A DNA stretch of 47,554 nt from Aporhodopirellula aestuarii (GCF_023701485.1 NZ_JAMQBK010000007.1:1-47554); one strand, 5' to 3'; counted from the stretch's first letter, positions 38,265 through 47,554 are shown. Numbers and translations: made by a program. Notes: generated by a model not told the origin, from the letters alone.

Positions 38265-39952
38265 TCATGCACGCGGCGGAGATTTTACGTAGGCGAGGGT
38301 TGCTCTCGGCACAACAACTCGAACAGAGTCGGAGCGGCGATCCGGCGTCGATCGTCGACAATGCGGTCGCCCTCGGATACCTGTCTGCGCGCGAAGCACT
38401 CTCGGCGATTGCCGATGAAGTCGGGCTCGAGTTCATCGATCTCCGTACCGCTGAAATTGATCTGTCGGCTCTGCAAGGTTTCCCGCAAAAACTCATCTAC
38501 CGTCATTCGCTGTTTCCGATCGGATGGGCCGACGGTGGGTTACGCGTCGCGACGCCGGATCCCTTCGATCTTTATCCGCTCGATGAAGCCTGTGCGGCGA
38601 GTGGTAAAACCGTCACTCCGGTGGTGGCCGAACGCGCTGAAATCAACCGGCTCGTTAAGAAACATTTAGGCGTCGGTAGCGAAACGATCGAAGGGCTCGT
38701 CGCCGCTGCGGGCGATGAAGAAATCGAACTGCTCGAAAGCATCGAGACGGACGGCAGTGAACTGAGCGAGATGGCTCAGGAAGCCTCGGTCGTGCGACTG
38801 GTCAATGAGATTTTGACCGAAGCGGTCGACTCACGGGCGAGCGATATTCACATCGAATCGCAATCCGACGGGTTGGTGATTCGGTATCGAATCGACGGAA
38901 TCCTGCATCCGCAACCGGTGCCTCCCGAGATCAATCGTTTCCAAGCGGCGATCATTAGCCGTTTGAAGATCATGGCTCGACTGAACATCGCGGAAAAACG
39001 TTTGCCACAAGACGGCCGCATCCGTCTGCGGGTGCACGGCCGCGAAGTTGATATTCGTTTGAGCGTGATCCCGATGATTCACGGCGAAGGCCTCGTCATG
39101 CGGGTGCTCGATAAGTCGTCGATGGTCTTCGACCTCAAAGGGTTGGGGATGTCGGAGGAAATCTACAGTCGGTTCAAAAACTTGATCCGGATGCCACACG
39201 GAATTGTGTTGGTCACCGGGCCAACCGGTAGCGGTAAAACGACAACGCTGTACAGCAGCCTGCTCGAGATCAAGAGTCCCGAAAACAAAATCATTACGAC
39301 GGAAGACCCGGTCGAGTACCAACTCGATGGCATCAACCAAATCCAGGTTCACGCCAAAATTGGGCTGACGTTCGCCGCTTCGTTGCGGAGTATTTTGCGT
39401 CACGACCCCGACATCGTGCTGGTGGGGGAAATTCGTGACTTGGAAACCGCCGAAAATGCGACGCAGGCGTCTCTAACGGGGCACTTGGTGTTTAGCACGC
39501 TGCACACCAATGACGCCGCGGGGGCTTTCACGCGGATGGTTGACATGGGCGTCGAGCCGTTCTTGGTTGCCGGAACCGTCGAAGCCGTCATGGCTCAACG
39601 TCTGCTGCGGCGACTCTGTCCGCATTGCAAAGAAGCCTACAAACCCGACCGAGCCGAGCTGCCGAAGGACTTCCCATTCGACGAATTGGCCGGCGGCCCG
39701 CTGTACCGCAGCGTTGGATGTCGGGAATGTCGAAACGTGGGATATTCAGGACGACTCGGTATCTACGAATTGCTCGTCTCGAGCGAACCGATCCGCGAAT
39801 TGGCCCAAGCCCGAGCCAGCAGCTGGGATATCCGCCGCGCCGCGGTTGCCGAAGGGATGCGAACGCTTCGTATGGATGCGTGGGACAAAGCCGTCGCTGG
39901 CGTGACCAGCATTGACGAAGTGTTGCGTGTGACCAAAGGCGAAGCCCTTTAG
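38261..39952 (+). CDS. gspE: GspE/PilB-type secretion ATPase
   Basis: A 563-residue cytoplasmic ATPase that powers type II secretion or type IV pilus-like assembly. The N-terminal MshEN/T2SSE_N domain (about 1-140; ILRRRGLLSAQQL) is followed by the ATPase core with Walker A GPTGSGKT at 320-327, Asp box residues near TTEDPVEYQLDGINQIQV, Walker B DIVLVGEIRD at 384-393, and the His box LTGHLVFSTLHTNDA. The zinc tetracysteine motif is complete: Cys453, Cys456, Cys487 and Cys490. The ATG overlaps the secretin-like stop by four bases. A second ATG (codon 3) is possible. The choice between gspE and pilB naming is not settled by sequence. Confidence 0.96.
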   Translation: MIMHAAEILRRRGLLSAQQLEQSRSGDPASIVDNAVALGYLSAREALSAIADEVGLEFIDLRTAEIDLSALQGFPQKLIYRHSLFPIGWADGGLRVATPDPFDLYPLDEACAASGKTVTPVVAERAEINRLVKKHLGVGSETIEGLVAAAGDEEIELLESIETDGSELSEMAQEASVVRLVNEILTEAVDSRASDIHIESQSDGLVIRYRIDGILHPQPVPPEINRFQAAIISRLKIMARLNIAEKRLPQDGRIRLRVHGREVDIRLSVIPMIHGEGLVMRVLDKSSMVFDLKGLGMSEEIYSRFKNLIRMPHGIVLVTGPTGSGKTTTLYSSLLEIKSPENKIITTEDPVEYQLDGINQIQVHAKIGLTFAASLRSILRHDPDIVLVGEIRDLETAENATQASLTGHLVFSTLHTNDAAGAFTRMVDMGVEPFLVAGTVEAVMAQRLLRRLCPHCKEAYKPDRAELPKDFPFDELAGGPLYRSVGCRECRNVGYSGRLGIYELLVSSEPIRELAQARASSWDIRRAAVAEGMRTLRMDAWDKAVAGVTSIDEVLRVTKGEAL

Positions 39953-39959
39953 GCGTGCC

Positions 39960-39980
39960 ATGGCGGCAGCCCGCCGCTAT
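39960..39980 (+). repeat. small hairpin between gspE and gspF
   Basis: ATGGCGGC pairs with GCCGCTAT over a five-base loop, with one G-T pair, eight bases after the gspE stop. It may be an intra-operon processing or attenuation site, or a REP remnant. Confidence 0.4.
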
Positions 39981-40045
39981 GCTAGCGGTCACATCTGATC
40001 CACTCCAAGAATATTCACCTCTCCACTAAGCAACCCCACCGACCT

Positions 40046-41257
40046 TTGCCTTCCTTCAATTACTCCGCCCGCGATCTTTCCGGAAAAATGGTGACAGGCA
40101 CCATTGTGGCTGGAACTGCGCGTGAGGCCACGGCGCTACTTTCCGGACAGGAATTGTTCCCGACCAAGATCGTTGAACAATCCGCGGGCGGAATGAGTTT
40201 GTTTCGTGGTGGCAAGAAGAAGGTCAAAGGGCAAACGATGGCTGTCGTCTACAGCCAACTCGCCTCGTTGCTCCGCAGCGGCGTGCCGATGATTCGGTCG
40301 CTCACCTTGCTGGGCAGTCAATCGACCGCGCCGGTGCTCGGTGAGGTCATGAACGAGATCAAGACACGCGTCGAAGATGGTGAGACGCTCGGTGATGCGA
40401 TGGCTCGTTATCCGGGCGTGTTCAGCGACATGGCGATCAACATGGTGCGGGCGGGGACCGAGGGCGGTTTCCTCGAAGACGCTCTGGATCGCGTGAGCGT
40501 ATTCACCGAATTGCAGGAAGACCTCAAGGGACGCACCGTCAGTGCGATGGCGTACCCGACGTTCCTATTCGCGGTCGGGACCGTCGTCGTTTCGGGGTTG
40601 TTGGTGTTCTTTGTTCCGAAGTTCGACAAGTTATTCGATCGGCTGCGGAAGAAAGATGAGATGCCCGCGATGACCGAATGGTTGCTCGTCCTAAGCCATT
40701 TCTTGCAGAACTGGGGCTGGCTGATCTTGATCGCAATGCTTGCCGGGATCGTCGCAATCCGCATGCACTTGCAAACCGAAGCCGGGAAAGAACGCGCGGA
40801 TCGTTGGAAACTCAAAATCCCGGTTTTGGGCGATATTCTGATGAATCTTTCGGTCGCCAGATTTTGTCGCGTGCTCGGTACCCTACTCGGTAACGGTGTA
40901 CCGATCCTGAAATCGCTCGACATCAGCCGCAGTGCGACGGGTAACCGACTGCTCAGCCAATCGATCGGCGACGCGACCGACAATATCCGCAGTGGTGAGA
41001 GCCTCGCCAAACCGCTCGGCGACTCGGGCTATTTCCCGATGGCGGTGGTCGAAATGATCCGCGTGGGTGAAGAGAGCAACTCGCTCGATCGCGTTCTGCC
41101 GGAAATTGCCGACTCGCTGGAAAAGCGAACGTTCCGGCGGCTCGATCTGTTCGTGCGTCTGCTCGAGCCGATCATGTTGCTGATCATGGCGATCATGGTT
41201 CTCGCCGTGGTGCTCGCGTTGCTCGTTCCGGTGCTCAAGAGCAGCACGACGCTGTAG
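40046..41257 (+). CDS. gspF: GspF-type inner-membrane secretion platform protein
   Basis: A 403-residue polytopic protein with two T2SSF domains (about 70-195 and 270-395). Membrane segments are AYPTFLFAVGTVVVSGLLVFF, WLILIAMLAGIVAI and IMLLIMAIMVLAVVLALLVP. Family motifs include LLRSGVPMIRSL and GNGVPILKSLDIS, and GESLAKPL. It anchors the GspE ATPase and helps assemble pseudopilins in the inner membrane. The start is TTG at 40046, chosen because translation then gives MPSFNYSARDLSGKMVTG, which matches the usual family N-terminus; no ATG lies nearby. It is 93 bp after gspE. A hairpin follows the stop. Confidence 0.95.
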   Translation: MPSFNYSARDLSGKMVTGTIVAGTAREATALLSGQELFPTKIVEQSAGGMSLFRGGKKKVKGQTMAVVYSQLASLLRSGVPMIRSLTLLGSQSTAPVLGEVMNEIKTRVEDGETLGDAMARYPGVFSDMAINMVRAGTEGGFLEDALDRVSVFTELQEDLKGRTVSAMAYPTFLFAVGTVVVSGLLVFFVPKFDKLFDRLRKKDEMPAMTEWLLVLSHFLQNWGWLILIAMLAGIVAIRMHLQTEAGKERADRWKLKIPVLGDILMNLSVARFCRVLGTLLGNGVPILKSLDISRSATGNRLLSQSIGDATDNIRSGESLAKPLGDSGYFPMAVVEMIRVGEESNSLDRVLPEIADSLEKRTFRRLDLFVRLLEPIMLLIMAIMVLAVVLALLVPVLKSSTTL

Positions 41258-41263
41258 TTGGTC

Positions 41264-41286
41264 ATTCGGTGACCTGTTCACCGAAT
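41264..41286 (+). terminator. hairpin at the end of the gsp-like operon
   Basis: ATTCGGTGA (41264-41272) pairs perfectly with TCACCGAAT (41278-41286) over a five-base loop, six bases after the gspF stop; flanking GTT and AAC can extend it. There is no T run, so termination may be Rho-assisted. Confidence 0.6.
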
Positions 41287-41447
41287 CAACGCGGATATGC
41301 ACGCAAACTCCGAGAGCGCCGTTGGGCCTCCCACCGGGCCGCGATTGACCGCGTCAGAGGAGAGCAATAGTTCAAAATCGACAGAAAGCGTGGTTTGTGA
41401 GGCCTAGGTAGTTTGAATCGGTTCTGCGGGGGTTTAGTATACGTTGG

Positions 41448-44400
41448 ATGCAACGTCCCCCCTTTTGGAATACGAGCGCCGCTGAAATGACCTTTAAGCC
41501 CTTCTCCCGCTCTCGTCGGTCCTCAAAACGAAACCTTCGCCAATCAGACATCCATCCGAGTTGGTCCGTCACTCAACTCGAACCACGGTGGATGCTCGCG
41601 GGGGACGCAGGTGCCGAGGTGGCGGTCGCGGTGGAATCGGCGGCAGAGCCGTCGGAACATGCCGCAGAGACGCACGTTGTTGATGCGGTGACTCGCGACA
41701 ACTCGTCGACCGAAATCGCCTTCATCGATGCGGACGTCGACACTCATGGACAGCTCGCTTCGTTGGTCCGGTCAGGTGTGGAGGTCGTTCTCATCGAATC
41801 GGGCTCGGACCCGATTTCGCAAATGACATCGGTGATTCGCAACCGTTCGGACATCGCGGCCGTGCACATCGTTTCTCACGGTGATGCAGGTAAACTGCGA
41901 CTCGGCGGGCAGACAATTGATGCCGAATCGATCAGCCGACATGCCGTCGACCTGAAATCCTGGAGCAGCCACATGGTCAGCAATGCTGACATCTTGTTGT
42001 ACGGATGCGAGGTGGGAGCAGGGGGCGAAGGTGATCAGTTGCTGCGTGCGCTCGCTCGACAAACGGGAGCGGATATTGCGGCGTCCGACGATGCCACCGG
42101 TTTTGAGCAACTCGGCGGCGATTGGATGCTCGAGAAGACGACCGGCTTGATCGAATCGAGCCTGTTTGCCTCTTCGATGGATTTGCGTCACGTTCAAACC
42201 GTGTTGCCAATCACGGTCTTCGCAGCCGGAGCTACCGGTGAAGAGCAAATGAAGTTGGAAGTGGACGGGACGGTCGTTCAAACGTGGAATAACGTCGGCG
42301 GTGACGCTGATGCGGGAGTCTTTCAAGAGTTCACGTACACCGGTGCTGCGGATGCGACGGCAGACCAAGTGCGGATTTTCTTTACCAATGACGTTTACGA
42401 ACCGTCGCAAAACTACGACCGAAATTTGCGGGTGGATCGAGTTGTCGTCAATGGCCGCACTGTGCAGTCTGAAGACCCGCTGGTGTATGGCACGGGAACA
42501 TGGCTTCCCGCCGACGGAATCGTACCGGGATACCGTCAGAGCGAGTGGTTGCACGGGGACGGCTATTTCGAATACTTCGATAACTCCGAAGTACCGAGCC
42601 TCATTTCGATCTATGCCGCTGGAAACGAAAACAGCGAGCAGATGGAGTTATGGATCGACGGATCGCTCGCGCAATCTTGGAACAACATTGGTGGGGACGC
42701 GTACGGTCGCGATTTCGTGCGATACGACTACACACCGACGTCTCAGGTGAGCATCGATCAAGTTCAAATTCGGTTTACCAATGATCTTTACATCAATGAT
42801 GGCGAGGTCGATCGGAACTTGCGTGTTGATCGCGTGGTCATCGACGGTGGGGTCTATGAGACCGAGGCACCCAATGTGTATTCAACCGGAACGTATCAAG
42901 ACGGCGGGATCACTCCAGGTTACAAGCAAGACGAATCGCTTCACTCCAACGGTTACTTCCAATACGGCGCCGCGACCTCCGCGGGTGTGATATCGTTGCA
43001 GACCAGCAACATCACGATTGATGAATCAGCGGGGACGGTTAGCGTCGAGGTGATACGCACCGGCGGCAGCGACGGCGTCGTTACCGTGGATTATGAAACG
43101 CAGGACGGGACGGCGGTTGCGGGTAGTGACTATGAGGCCAGTCAAGGCACATTAACTTTCGCTGATGGGGAAACCACTCAATCGATTGTCATCCCGATCA
43201 GCGTCGACGATACGATCGAATCGAACGAGTCGTTTAACGTCACGATCGATAATGTGACCGGCGGGGCGACGCTGTTGGTTCCGCGTACGGCGACGGTGAC
43301 GATCGTGGACGATGACACTGAACTTCCCAGCTACGCCGATTTCACCTCGGTCGCGGGGTTGGTGCTGACGGGTGATGCCCGTCGCACGGGTGCTTCTCTC
43401 GAATTGACAACGGATGATTTTGACCAGGCAGGCAGCGCTTTTTATAGTTCTCCGATCCAACTCGACCAGAACGCGTCTTTTCGGTCCGCATTTAGTTTTG
43501 AAATCACCGGCGGTGCCGAGGCCAACGGCGCCGACGGGCTGACGTTTACTATTCAAAATGACCCTCGCGGCGCCGCCGCGATCGGTGGCAGTGGTAGTCT
43601 TTTGGGATACGAGGGGATCACGAATTCGGTCGCGGTGGAGTTTGATACCTATTACAACGGTGATCACGAAGTAAACGGAAACCACATATCGATCATTTCC
43701 GGAACGGTTCTCAATAGTCTCAAATCGACGATTCCAGATTTTGACCTGAATGACGGGGAACGCTACTACGCCTGGGTCGACTACAATGGTGTCAGTAATA
43801 ATCTTTCGGTTTATCTCTCTGCCACACCCGACAAGCCGGCGTTGGCATCGATGAAAGCGACGGTCGATTTGTCGGACGTCGTGGGCGACGCCGCTTACGT
43901 CGGCTTCACTGCCGCGACCGGTGGACTCGAGAACTCGCATCGAATCCGAAATTGGACGCTCGACCAGCAAGCTCCGGCGTTGGATCCGCCTGCCGAGCAG
44001 CCCGATACAGTCTATGCATTGGTCCTGGAGACGGAATTGAACCAACCGCTCGCGATCGATTGGTTGCCTGACGGTACCATGTTGATTGCAGAGAAGGGCG
44101 GTACGGTTCAAGCACGTGTCGGTGAGAGCATCGCGTCGACCCCATTTATCGATATCTCAGCAATGGTGAACAACACGCGTGACCGAGGATTGCTAGATAT
44201 CGCCGTTCATCCCGATTTCGAAAACAACCCGTACGTTTATTTGTTGTTCACTTATGATCCTCCCGAGGTATACAACCAAGCTGCGGGGACGTTGGCGGGA
44301 CCAGACGGGAATGGCAACCGTGCGGGCCGCTTGATCCGCGTCACCGCTGATGTGGAGAACGGCTATCTCACCGCGGTCCCGGGCAGTGAAGTGATTTTGT

Positions 44401-45269
44401 TGGGAACAAATAGTACGTGGGAAAATTTCAACGGATTCGCCAACAGCACCATTGATTTCACAGAACCGCCCGCGGGTGAAACGGAAGAGGGGGGATTCCT
44501 CGAAGACTTTATCCCGAGCGATAGCGAATCGCACACCGTCGGAGCGCTGGCGTTTGCCAATGATGGATCCCTGTTTGTTTCGATTGGCGACGGTGCGAGC
44601 TACAACCGCGTTGACGTGAGGGCGGATCGGGTGCAGGACGTCAACAGCCTTTCGGGCAAGGTGCTGCGAATCGATCCGATCACCGGGCAAGGATTGGCGG
44701 ACAATCCATTTGCTGAAGCGGATTTGGACGCCAACCGCAGCAAGGTCTATCAGCTCGGGTTGCGAAACCCATTCCGAATGTCGGTCGATCCGTTAACCGG
44801 GCAGCTCTATGTGGGTGATGTGGGTTGGACGACGTGGGAAGAGATTAACGCGGGTGAAGCCGGGGCGAATTTCGGGTGGCCGTTCTACGAAGGCGGTAAC
44901 GGAACGAGTGAAGTGAACACCGGGTACCGTGACACACCCGAAGGCCAAGCCTTCTTTGCACAAAGCGTGGCCGTGGACGCGTCCATCTATGCGCTCAATC
45001 ATCAGACCGACGGGATCAATGCGATCGTGATGGGCGACGTTTATCGTGGCACTTACTATGGCGACGAATTCGACGGTGATTTGTTCTTTAACGATCTCGG
45101 CCAGGGCATTGTCCGCCACGCGTCGCTTGATGCGGAAGGTAACGTGATCGACGTTCAAACTTTCGTAACCGGTGCAAACGTTGTTGTTGCGATCAGCCAG
45201 GGACCAGACGATGTACTGTATTTCGTTAATCTGCATTACGGCCAAGTCGGTCGCTGGGAACTCATTTAG
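41448..45269 (+). CDS. LEPR-type multidomain surface protein with sugar-dehydrogenase-like domain
   Basis: A 1273-residue protein. The N-terminus is basic and contains LEPRWMLAG at 44-52, the planctomycete LEPR-x-LL motif found in large exported proteins in place of an ordinary signal peptide. Domains in order: DUF4347 (about 70-245; AAVHIVSHGDAGKLRLG, DILLYGCEVG); two tandem beta domains (254-365 and 385-505) with AAGxxxEQMxLxxDG starts, resembling calcium-dependent xylan-binding modules; Calx-beta (about 513-625); an L-type lectin-like domain (about 628-850); and a glucose/sorbosone dehydrogenase-like propeller (about 855-1273; LPDGTMLIAEKGG, GLRNPFRMSVDPLTGQLYVGDVG). Start may be ATG 41448 or 41487. 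It probably sits on the cell surface, binds glycans and may oxidise sugars with PQQ. Confidence 0.9.
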   Translation: MQRPPFWNTSAAEMTFKPFSRSRRSSKRNLRQSDIHPSWSVTQLEPRWMLAGDAGAEVAVAVESAAEPSEHAAETHVVDAVTRDNSSTEIAFIDADVDTHGQLASLVRSGVEVVLIESGSDPISQMTSVIRNRSDIAAVHIVSHGDAGKLRLGGQTIDAESISRHAVDLKSWSSHMVSNADILLYGCEVGAGGEGDQLLRALARQTGADIAASDDATGFEQLGGDWMLEKTTGLIESSLFASSMDLRHVQTVLPITVFAAGATGEEQMKLEVDGTVVQTWNNVGGDADAGVFQEFTYTGAADATADQVRIFFTNDVYEPSQNYDRNLRVDRVVVNGRTVQSEDPLVYGTGTWLPADGIVPGYRQSEWLHGDGYFEYFDNSEVPSLISIYAAGNENSEQMELWIDGSLAQSWNNIGGDAYGRDFVRYDYTPTSQVSIDQVQIRFTNDLYINDGEVDRNLRVDRVVIDGGVYETEAPNVYSTGTYQDGGITPGYKQDESLHSNGYFQYGAATSAGVISLQTSNITIDESAGTVSVEVIRTGGSDGVVTVDYETQDGTAVAGSDYEASQGTLTFADGETTQSIVIPISVDDTIESNESFNVTIDNVTGGATLLVPRTATVTIVDDDTELPSYADFTSVAGLVLTGDARRTGASLELTTDDFDQAGSAFYSSPIQLDQNASFRSAFSFEITGGAEANGADGLTFTIQNDPRGAAAIGGSGSLLGYEGITNSVAVEFDTYYNGDHEVNGNHISIISGTVLNSLKSTIPDFDLNDGERYYAWVDYNGVSNNLSVYLSATPDKPALASMKATVDLSDVVGDAAYVGFTAATGGLENSHRIRNWTLDQQAPALDPPAEQPDTVYALVLETELNQPLAIDWLPDGTMLIAEKGGTVQARVGESIASTPFIDISAMVNNTRDRGLLDIAVHPDFENNPYVYLLFTYDPPEVYNQAAGTLAGPDGNGNRAGRLIRVTADVENGYLTAVPGSEVILLGTNSTWENFNGFANSTIDFTEPPAGETEEGGFLEDFIPSDSESHTVGALAFANDGSLFVSIGDGASYNRVDVRADRVQDVNSLSGKVLRIDPITGQGLADNPFAEADLDANRSKVYQLGLRNPFRMSVDPLTGQLYVGDVGWTTWEEINAGEAGANFGWPFYEGGNGTSEVNTGYRDTPEGQAFFAQSVAVDASIYALNHQTDGINAIVMGDVYRGTYYGDEFDGDLFFNDLGQGIVRHASLDAEGNVIDVQTFVTGANVVVAISQGPDDVLYFVNLHYGQVGRWELI

Positions 45270-45846
45270 CCGTTTGTCTGGCAAATGAGGTCGTGACGGC
45301 GAATTTGGCGCGAGTTTTCGAGTCCCGTTTAGGTGCGTTTTCGGCGGGAATTGGCTTGCGAACGGAGTTGGCGATGTTCGATCGCGGTGTGTGATCCTTG
45401 CCCGCTGCGGTGACACTGTCTATTAATATCTCGACGCCAAAGAGACCTGGCAGGCTTACAATGATGTGAGTTTGGTGTTTCACGACGCAATTTGTGAAAC
45501 ACGTATGGATGCCGGTTTCTTTCTCAGCGCAGCGGAAGCGCTAGCACAGCCGAAAGATCTGCCCCTCTGTCGTTGCCCAACAAGGCTTCGCGAAACCGGG
45601 GGCGACTTCGCTCACCACTTTCTTGAGACAAGGTCACCGAGGTGTTCGTCTCTTGATCGTCCTAATCGACTCGATCGTACCCCCTCAGGTCGGTTGGTTC
45701 GGATTGGGGGAAATGGAGCGGTTTTTTTTCGGCGCGGTTTTTTGACCGGGCACCAATCGTGACCTAAGTTTGCTCAGCCGCGTCTTCTCGAGTGTCGATT
45801 ACGCAGCGTTCCCCCCACCGCCCAGACACTCCAATGGATATTCCGC
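45270..45846. other. 577-bp spacer with one inverted repeat
   Basis: No convincing gene. A 98-codon plus-strand frame (45466-45762) is Arg/Pro-rich, lacks domain features and has no good ribosome binding site. The spacer carries the promoter of the S41 peptidase gene, not assignable by eye, and an inverted repeat at 45475-45502. Confidence 0.5.
45475..45502. repeat. 9-bp perfect inverted repeat
   Basis: GTGTTTCAC (45475-45483) and GTGAAACAC (45494-45502) are separated by ten bases. The centre-to-centre spacing is close to two helical turns, which would suit a dimeric regulator; a weak hairpin is the alternative. Confidence 0.45.
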
Positions 45847-47541
45847 ATGGATTTGTTGTCAAGCGTATCGTGTCGTTCTTCGCGTTGTCGTCGCGTAGGA
45901 ATTGCGTTGGGATCGTTGGTTCTGTTGACCACGATTCAACTGTCGTTCGTGCAGCCCGCTGGTGCGGTGGATGCGGTCGCTAACGGCGGCAGCAGCATCA
46001 CGCAAACGCTCGACACTCAAACGGCTCGAAACCGATCCCTTGAGGATGGCTTAGCCCTCGAGCGTGCGGGTCAGTGGGGCGACGCGATCGACCACTACGA
46101 TGCGGCAACACGGGCTTATCCGGAAGATCGGGTTTTATATCAACGGTTGTTGATCAGCCGTCTGCACTTCGACGTCAAACGACGCTACGAAGACAAGACA
46201 TATCTGGCGAGCATTCGTGAGATGACCACGTCCCAGACGCTGGACCTGTACAGCGAAATTCTTGCGAACCTGCAAACCCACTACGTCGAAACGATCGAGT
46301 GGTCACGCGTCTTGTTGCACGGCACCGCCGCGCTGGAGGTGGCATTGACCGAGCCGGCGTTTGTCGATCGGCTCGTCGGGAGCGATAAACGCGATCGCAT
46401 CGAAGCGTTCCGCCAAGCCATCCATCACCGTATTGCGGAACGTTCGACTCAAAGTCGATTCGACTTGCGTTCGACGGTCAGTTTGGTGGCGAGCATGGCG
46501 CACGAGGAACTCGGCGTTGCCGGAACCGCCACGGTACTCGAATACGTCAGTGGCGCCGTGTCGACGCTCGATACTTACACACGTTTGCTTTCGCCTGGCC
46601 AGCTCGATGAGATGTTCTCGACGATCGAAGGTAACTTCGTCGGCCTCGGCGTGGAGCTCAAGGCAGCCGAAAAATCATTGTTGATTCTCTCGGTAATCCC
46701 GGGCGGCCCGGCAGCCGAAGCGGGAATCGTGGCGGGGGATCGGATCCTCGCCGTCGGTGCCAATCGTGCCGACGAACAAGACCCTGATTACATCGCGGAC
46801 TTGCTGCGAGGTCCCGAGGGGACGGTCGCCAAATTGACGATTTTGAAGGCGGATCGTTCACAACAAGAACTCGTTGTCACGCGTCGACGTGTTGACGTGC
46901 CCTGTGTCGAGAATGTCCACATCGTCGATCGTGCCAAAGGCATCGGATACTTCCGACTCACGAACTTTCAGAAAACCACACCTCGCGAAGTCGAGCAAGC
47001 GTTGTGGGCATTGCACCGAGACGGAATGCGATCGCTCATCTTGGACTTGCGGGACAATCCTGGCGGGTTGTTGTCGGCCGCCGTCGAGGTTGCGGATCGA
47101 TTCATGAGTGATGGACGGATTGTGACGACGCGAGGCCGCAACGCTCGCGAGAACTTCGACTATGCCGCCCATCGCCCCAACACATGGGATGTGCCGATGG
47201 TCGTCTTGATCGATCGTAACAGTGCGAGTGCCAGCGAGATTTTTTCAGGTGCGATTCACGACAGCGAGCGCGGAACGGTGATCGGGGAAACGAGCTATGG
47301 CAAAGGCAGCGTGCAGGGAATCTTCCGCATGCAGTCGGCGAAGTTCGGATTGTGTCTCACGACGGCGAAGTTCTACTCACCGAGCGGCAAAGCCATCAGC
47401 CGCAACGGAGTCGAGCCGAACATCGTTGTGCCGCCTACCTACATCGCCGCACGACCCGACGACCAAGGCCGTTTGACAACGGAGCTCGATGATTCGATCT
47501 TGCAAAAAGCCATCGAACACCTGAGTGCTTCGGGCTTCTAA
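45847..47541 (+). CDS. S41 family C-terminal processing peptidase
   Basis: A 564-residue exported serine peptidase. A basic N-terminus and hydrophobic segment (VGIALGSLVLLTTIQLSFV, about 17-35) form a signal peptide or anchor. Residues about 60-105 look like a TPR-type helical pair (LERAGQWGDAIDHYDAATRA). A PDZ domain covers about 264-345 (VIPGGPAAEAGIVAGDRILAV). The S41 core follows, with SLILDLRDNPGGLLSAAVEVA, the catalytic serine in NSASASEIFSGA (Ser461) and lysine in SYGKGSVQG (Lys486); the 25-residue gap equals that in E. coli Prc. It likely degrades or trims periplasmic proteins from their C-termini (CtpA/Prc type). The ATG at 45847 is used; an upstream ATG is out of frame. The gene is complete. 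Confidence 0.95.
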   Translation: MDLLSSVSCRSSRCRRVGIALGSLVLLTTIQLSFVQPAGAVDAVANGGSSITQTLDTQTARNRSLEDGLALERAGQWGDAIDHYDAATRAYPEDRVLYQRLLISRLHFDVKRRYEDKTYLASIREMTTSQTLDLYSEILANLQTHYVETIEWSRVLLHGTAALEVALTEPAFVDRLVGSDKRDRIEAFRQAIHHRIAERSTQSRFDLRSTVSLVASMAHEELGVAGTATVLEYVSGAVSTLDTYTRLLSPGQLDEMFSTIEGNFVGLGVELKAAEKSLLILSVIPGGPAAEAGIVAGDRILAVGANRADEQDPDYIADLLRGPEGTVAKLTILKADRSQQELVVTRRRVDVPCVENVHIVDRAKGIGYFRLTNFQKTTPREVEQALWALHRDGMRSLILDLRDNPGGLLSAAVEVADRFMSDGRIVTTRGRNARENFDYAAHRPNTWDVPMVVLIDRNSASASEIFSGAIHDSERGTVIGETSYGKGSVQGIFRMQSAKFGLCLTTAKFYSPSGKAISRNGVEPNIVVPPTYIAARPDDQGRLTTELDDSILQKAIEHLSASGF

Positions 47542-47554
47542 GCTCGACTTTTTC

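Noticed and set aside
45466-45762. 98-codon plus-strand frame before the S41 gene
   Set aside because: No domain, biased composition and it begins within the inverted-repeat region; more likely chance.

Overview
The window looks like chromosomal DNA from a planctomycete of the Rhodopirellula/Pirellulaceae type. This rests on gene content, not on a database match. Pointers are a DUF1559 prepilin-like protein; a short ECF sigma factor coupled to a FecR-type anti-sigma protein; three large proteins with planctomycete cytochrome domains (PSCyt1 plus DUF1549/DUF1553), each paired with a Tat-exported DUF1501 protein; a large protein with an N-terminal LEPR-x-L motif; many weak Shine-Dalgarno sites and several TTG/GTG starts; and short REP-like palindromes between genes. 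No rRNA, tRNA, CRISPR array, transposase gene or phage gene was seen.

Layout. 1-924: a possible partial ORF, a REP copy and a secreted hypothetical protein with its own terminator. 1073-2788 (minus): a DUF1559 prepilin-like gene followed by a small lipoprotein gene. 3125-15394 (plus): a tightly packed run of sigma factor, FecR membrane protein, cytochrome/DUF1549/DUF1553 with a LamG domain, DUF1501, LamG/PA14-like/cytochrome/DUF1549/DUF1553, DUF1501, with 1-4 nt overlaps at three of the junctions. 15395-16140: REP-rich spacer. 16141-24202 (plus): a PQQ-type propeller, a membrane protein with a degenerate archaemetzincin-like domain, and a third cytochrome/DUF1501 pair. 24203-24495: a small MITE-like element sitting inside a REP copy. 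24496-28975 (minus): a conserved planctomycete protein, glgB, and an RNase H-like protein that lacks the usual catalytic acids. 29266-29531: a GC-rich, hairpin-rich spacer. 29532-34970 (plus): an AraC regulator, a small conserved protein, a TolB-propeller/M28 peptidase/PDZ protein, and a secreted HExxH protein. 35220-41257 (plus): a type II secretion-like operon (secretin-like protein without an apparent barrel, GspE ATPase, GspF). 41448-47541 (plus): a LEPR multidomain surface protein ending in a sugar-dehydrogenase-like propeller, and an S41 C-terminal processing peptidase.

How the genes may work together (inference). Most products are exported or membrane-bound. The sigma/FecR pair would let a signal outside the cytoplasmic membrane control the two cytochrome/DUF1501 modules encoded just downstream. 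LamG, PA14-like and lectin-like domains suggest carbohydrate binding, and DUF1501 proteins belong to the alkaline phosphatase/sulfatase-like fold, so surface handling of polysaccharides linked to electron transfer is a reasonable hypothesis. The GspDEF-like operon lies directly before the LEPR protein gene and may assemble or export surface material. The most interesting points are the coupled sigma/FecR/cytochrome/DUF1501 operon, two apparent pseudoenzymes (archaemetzincin-like and RNase H-like), the barrel-less secretin-like protein, and a MITE-like insertion with a visible target-site duplication.
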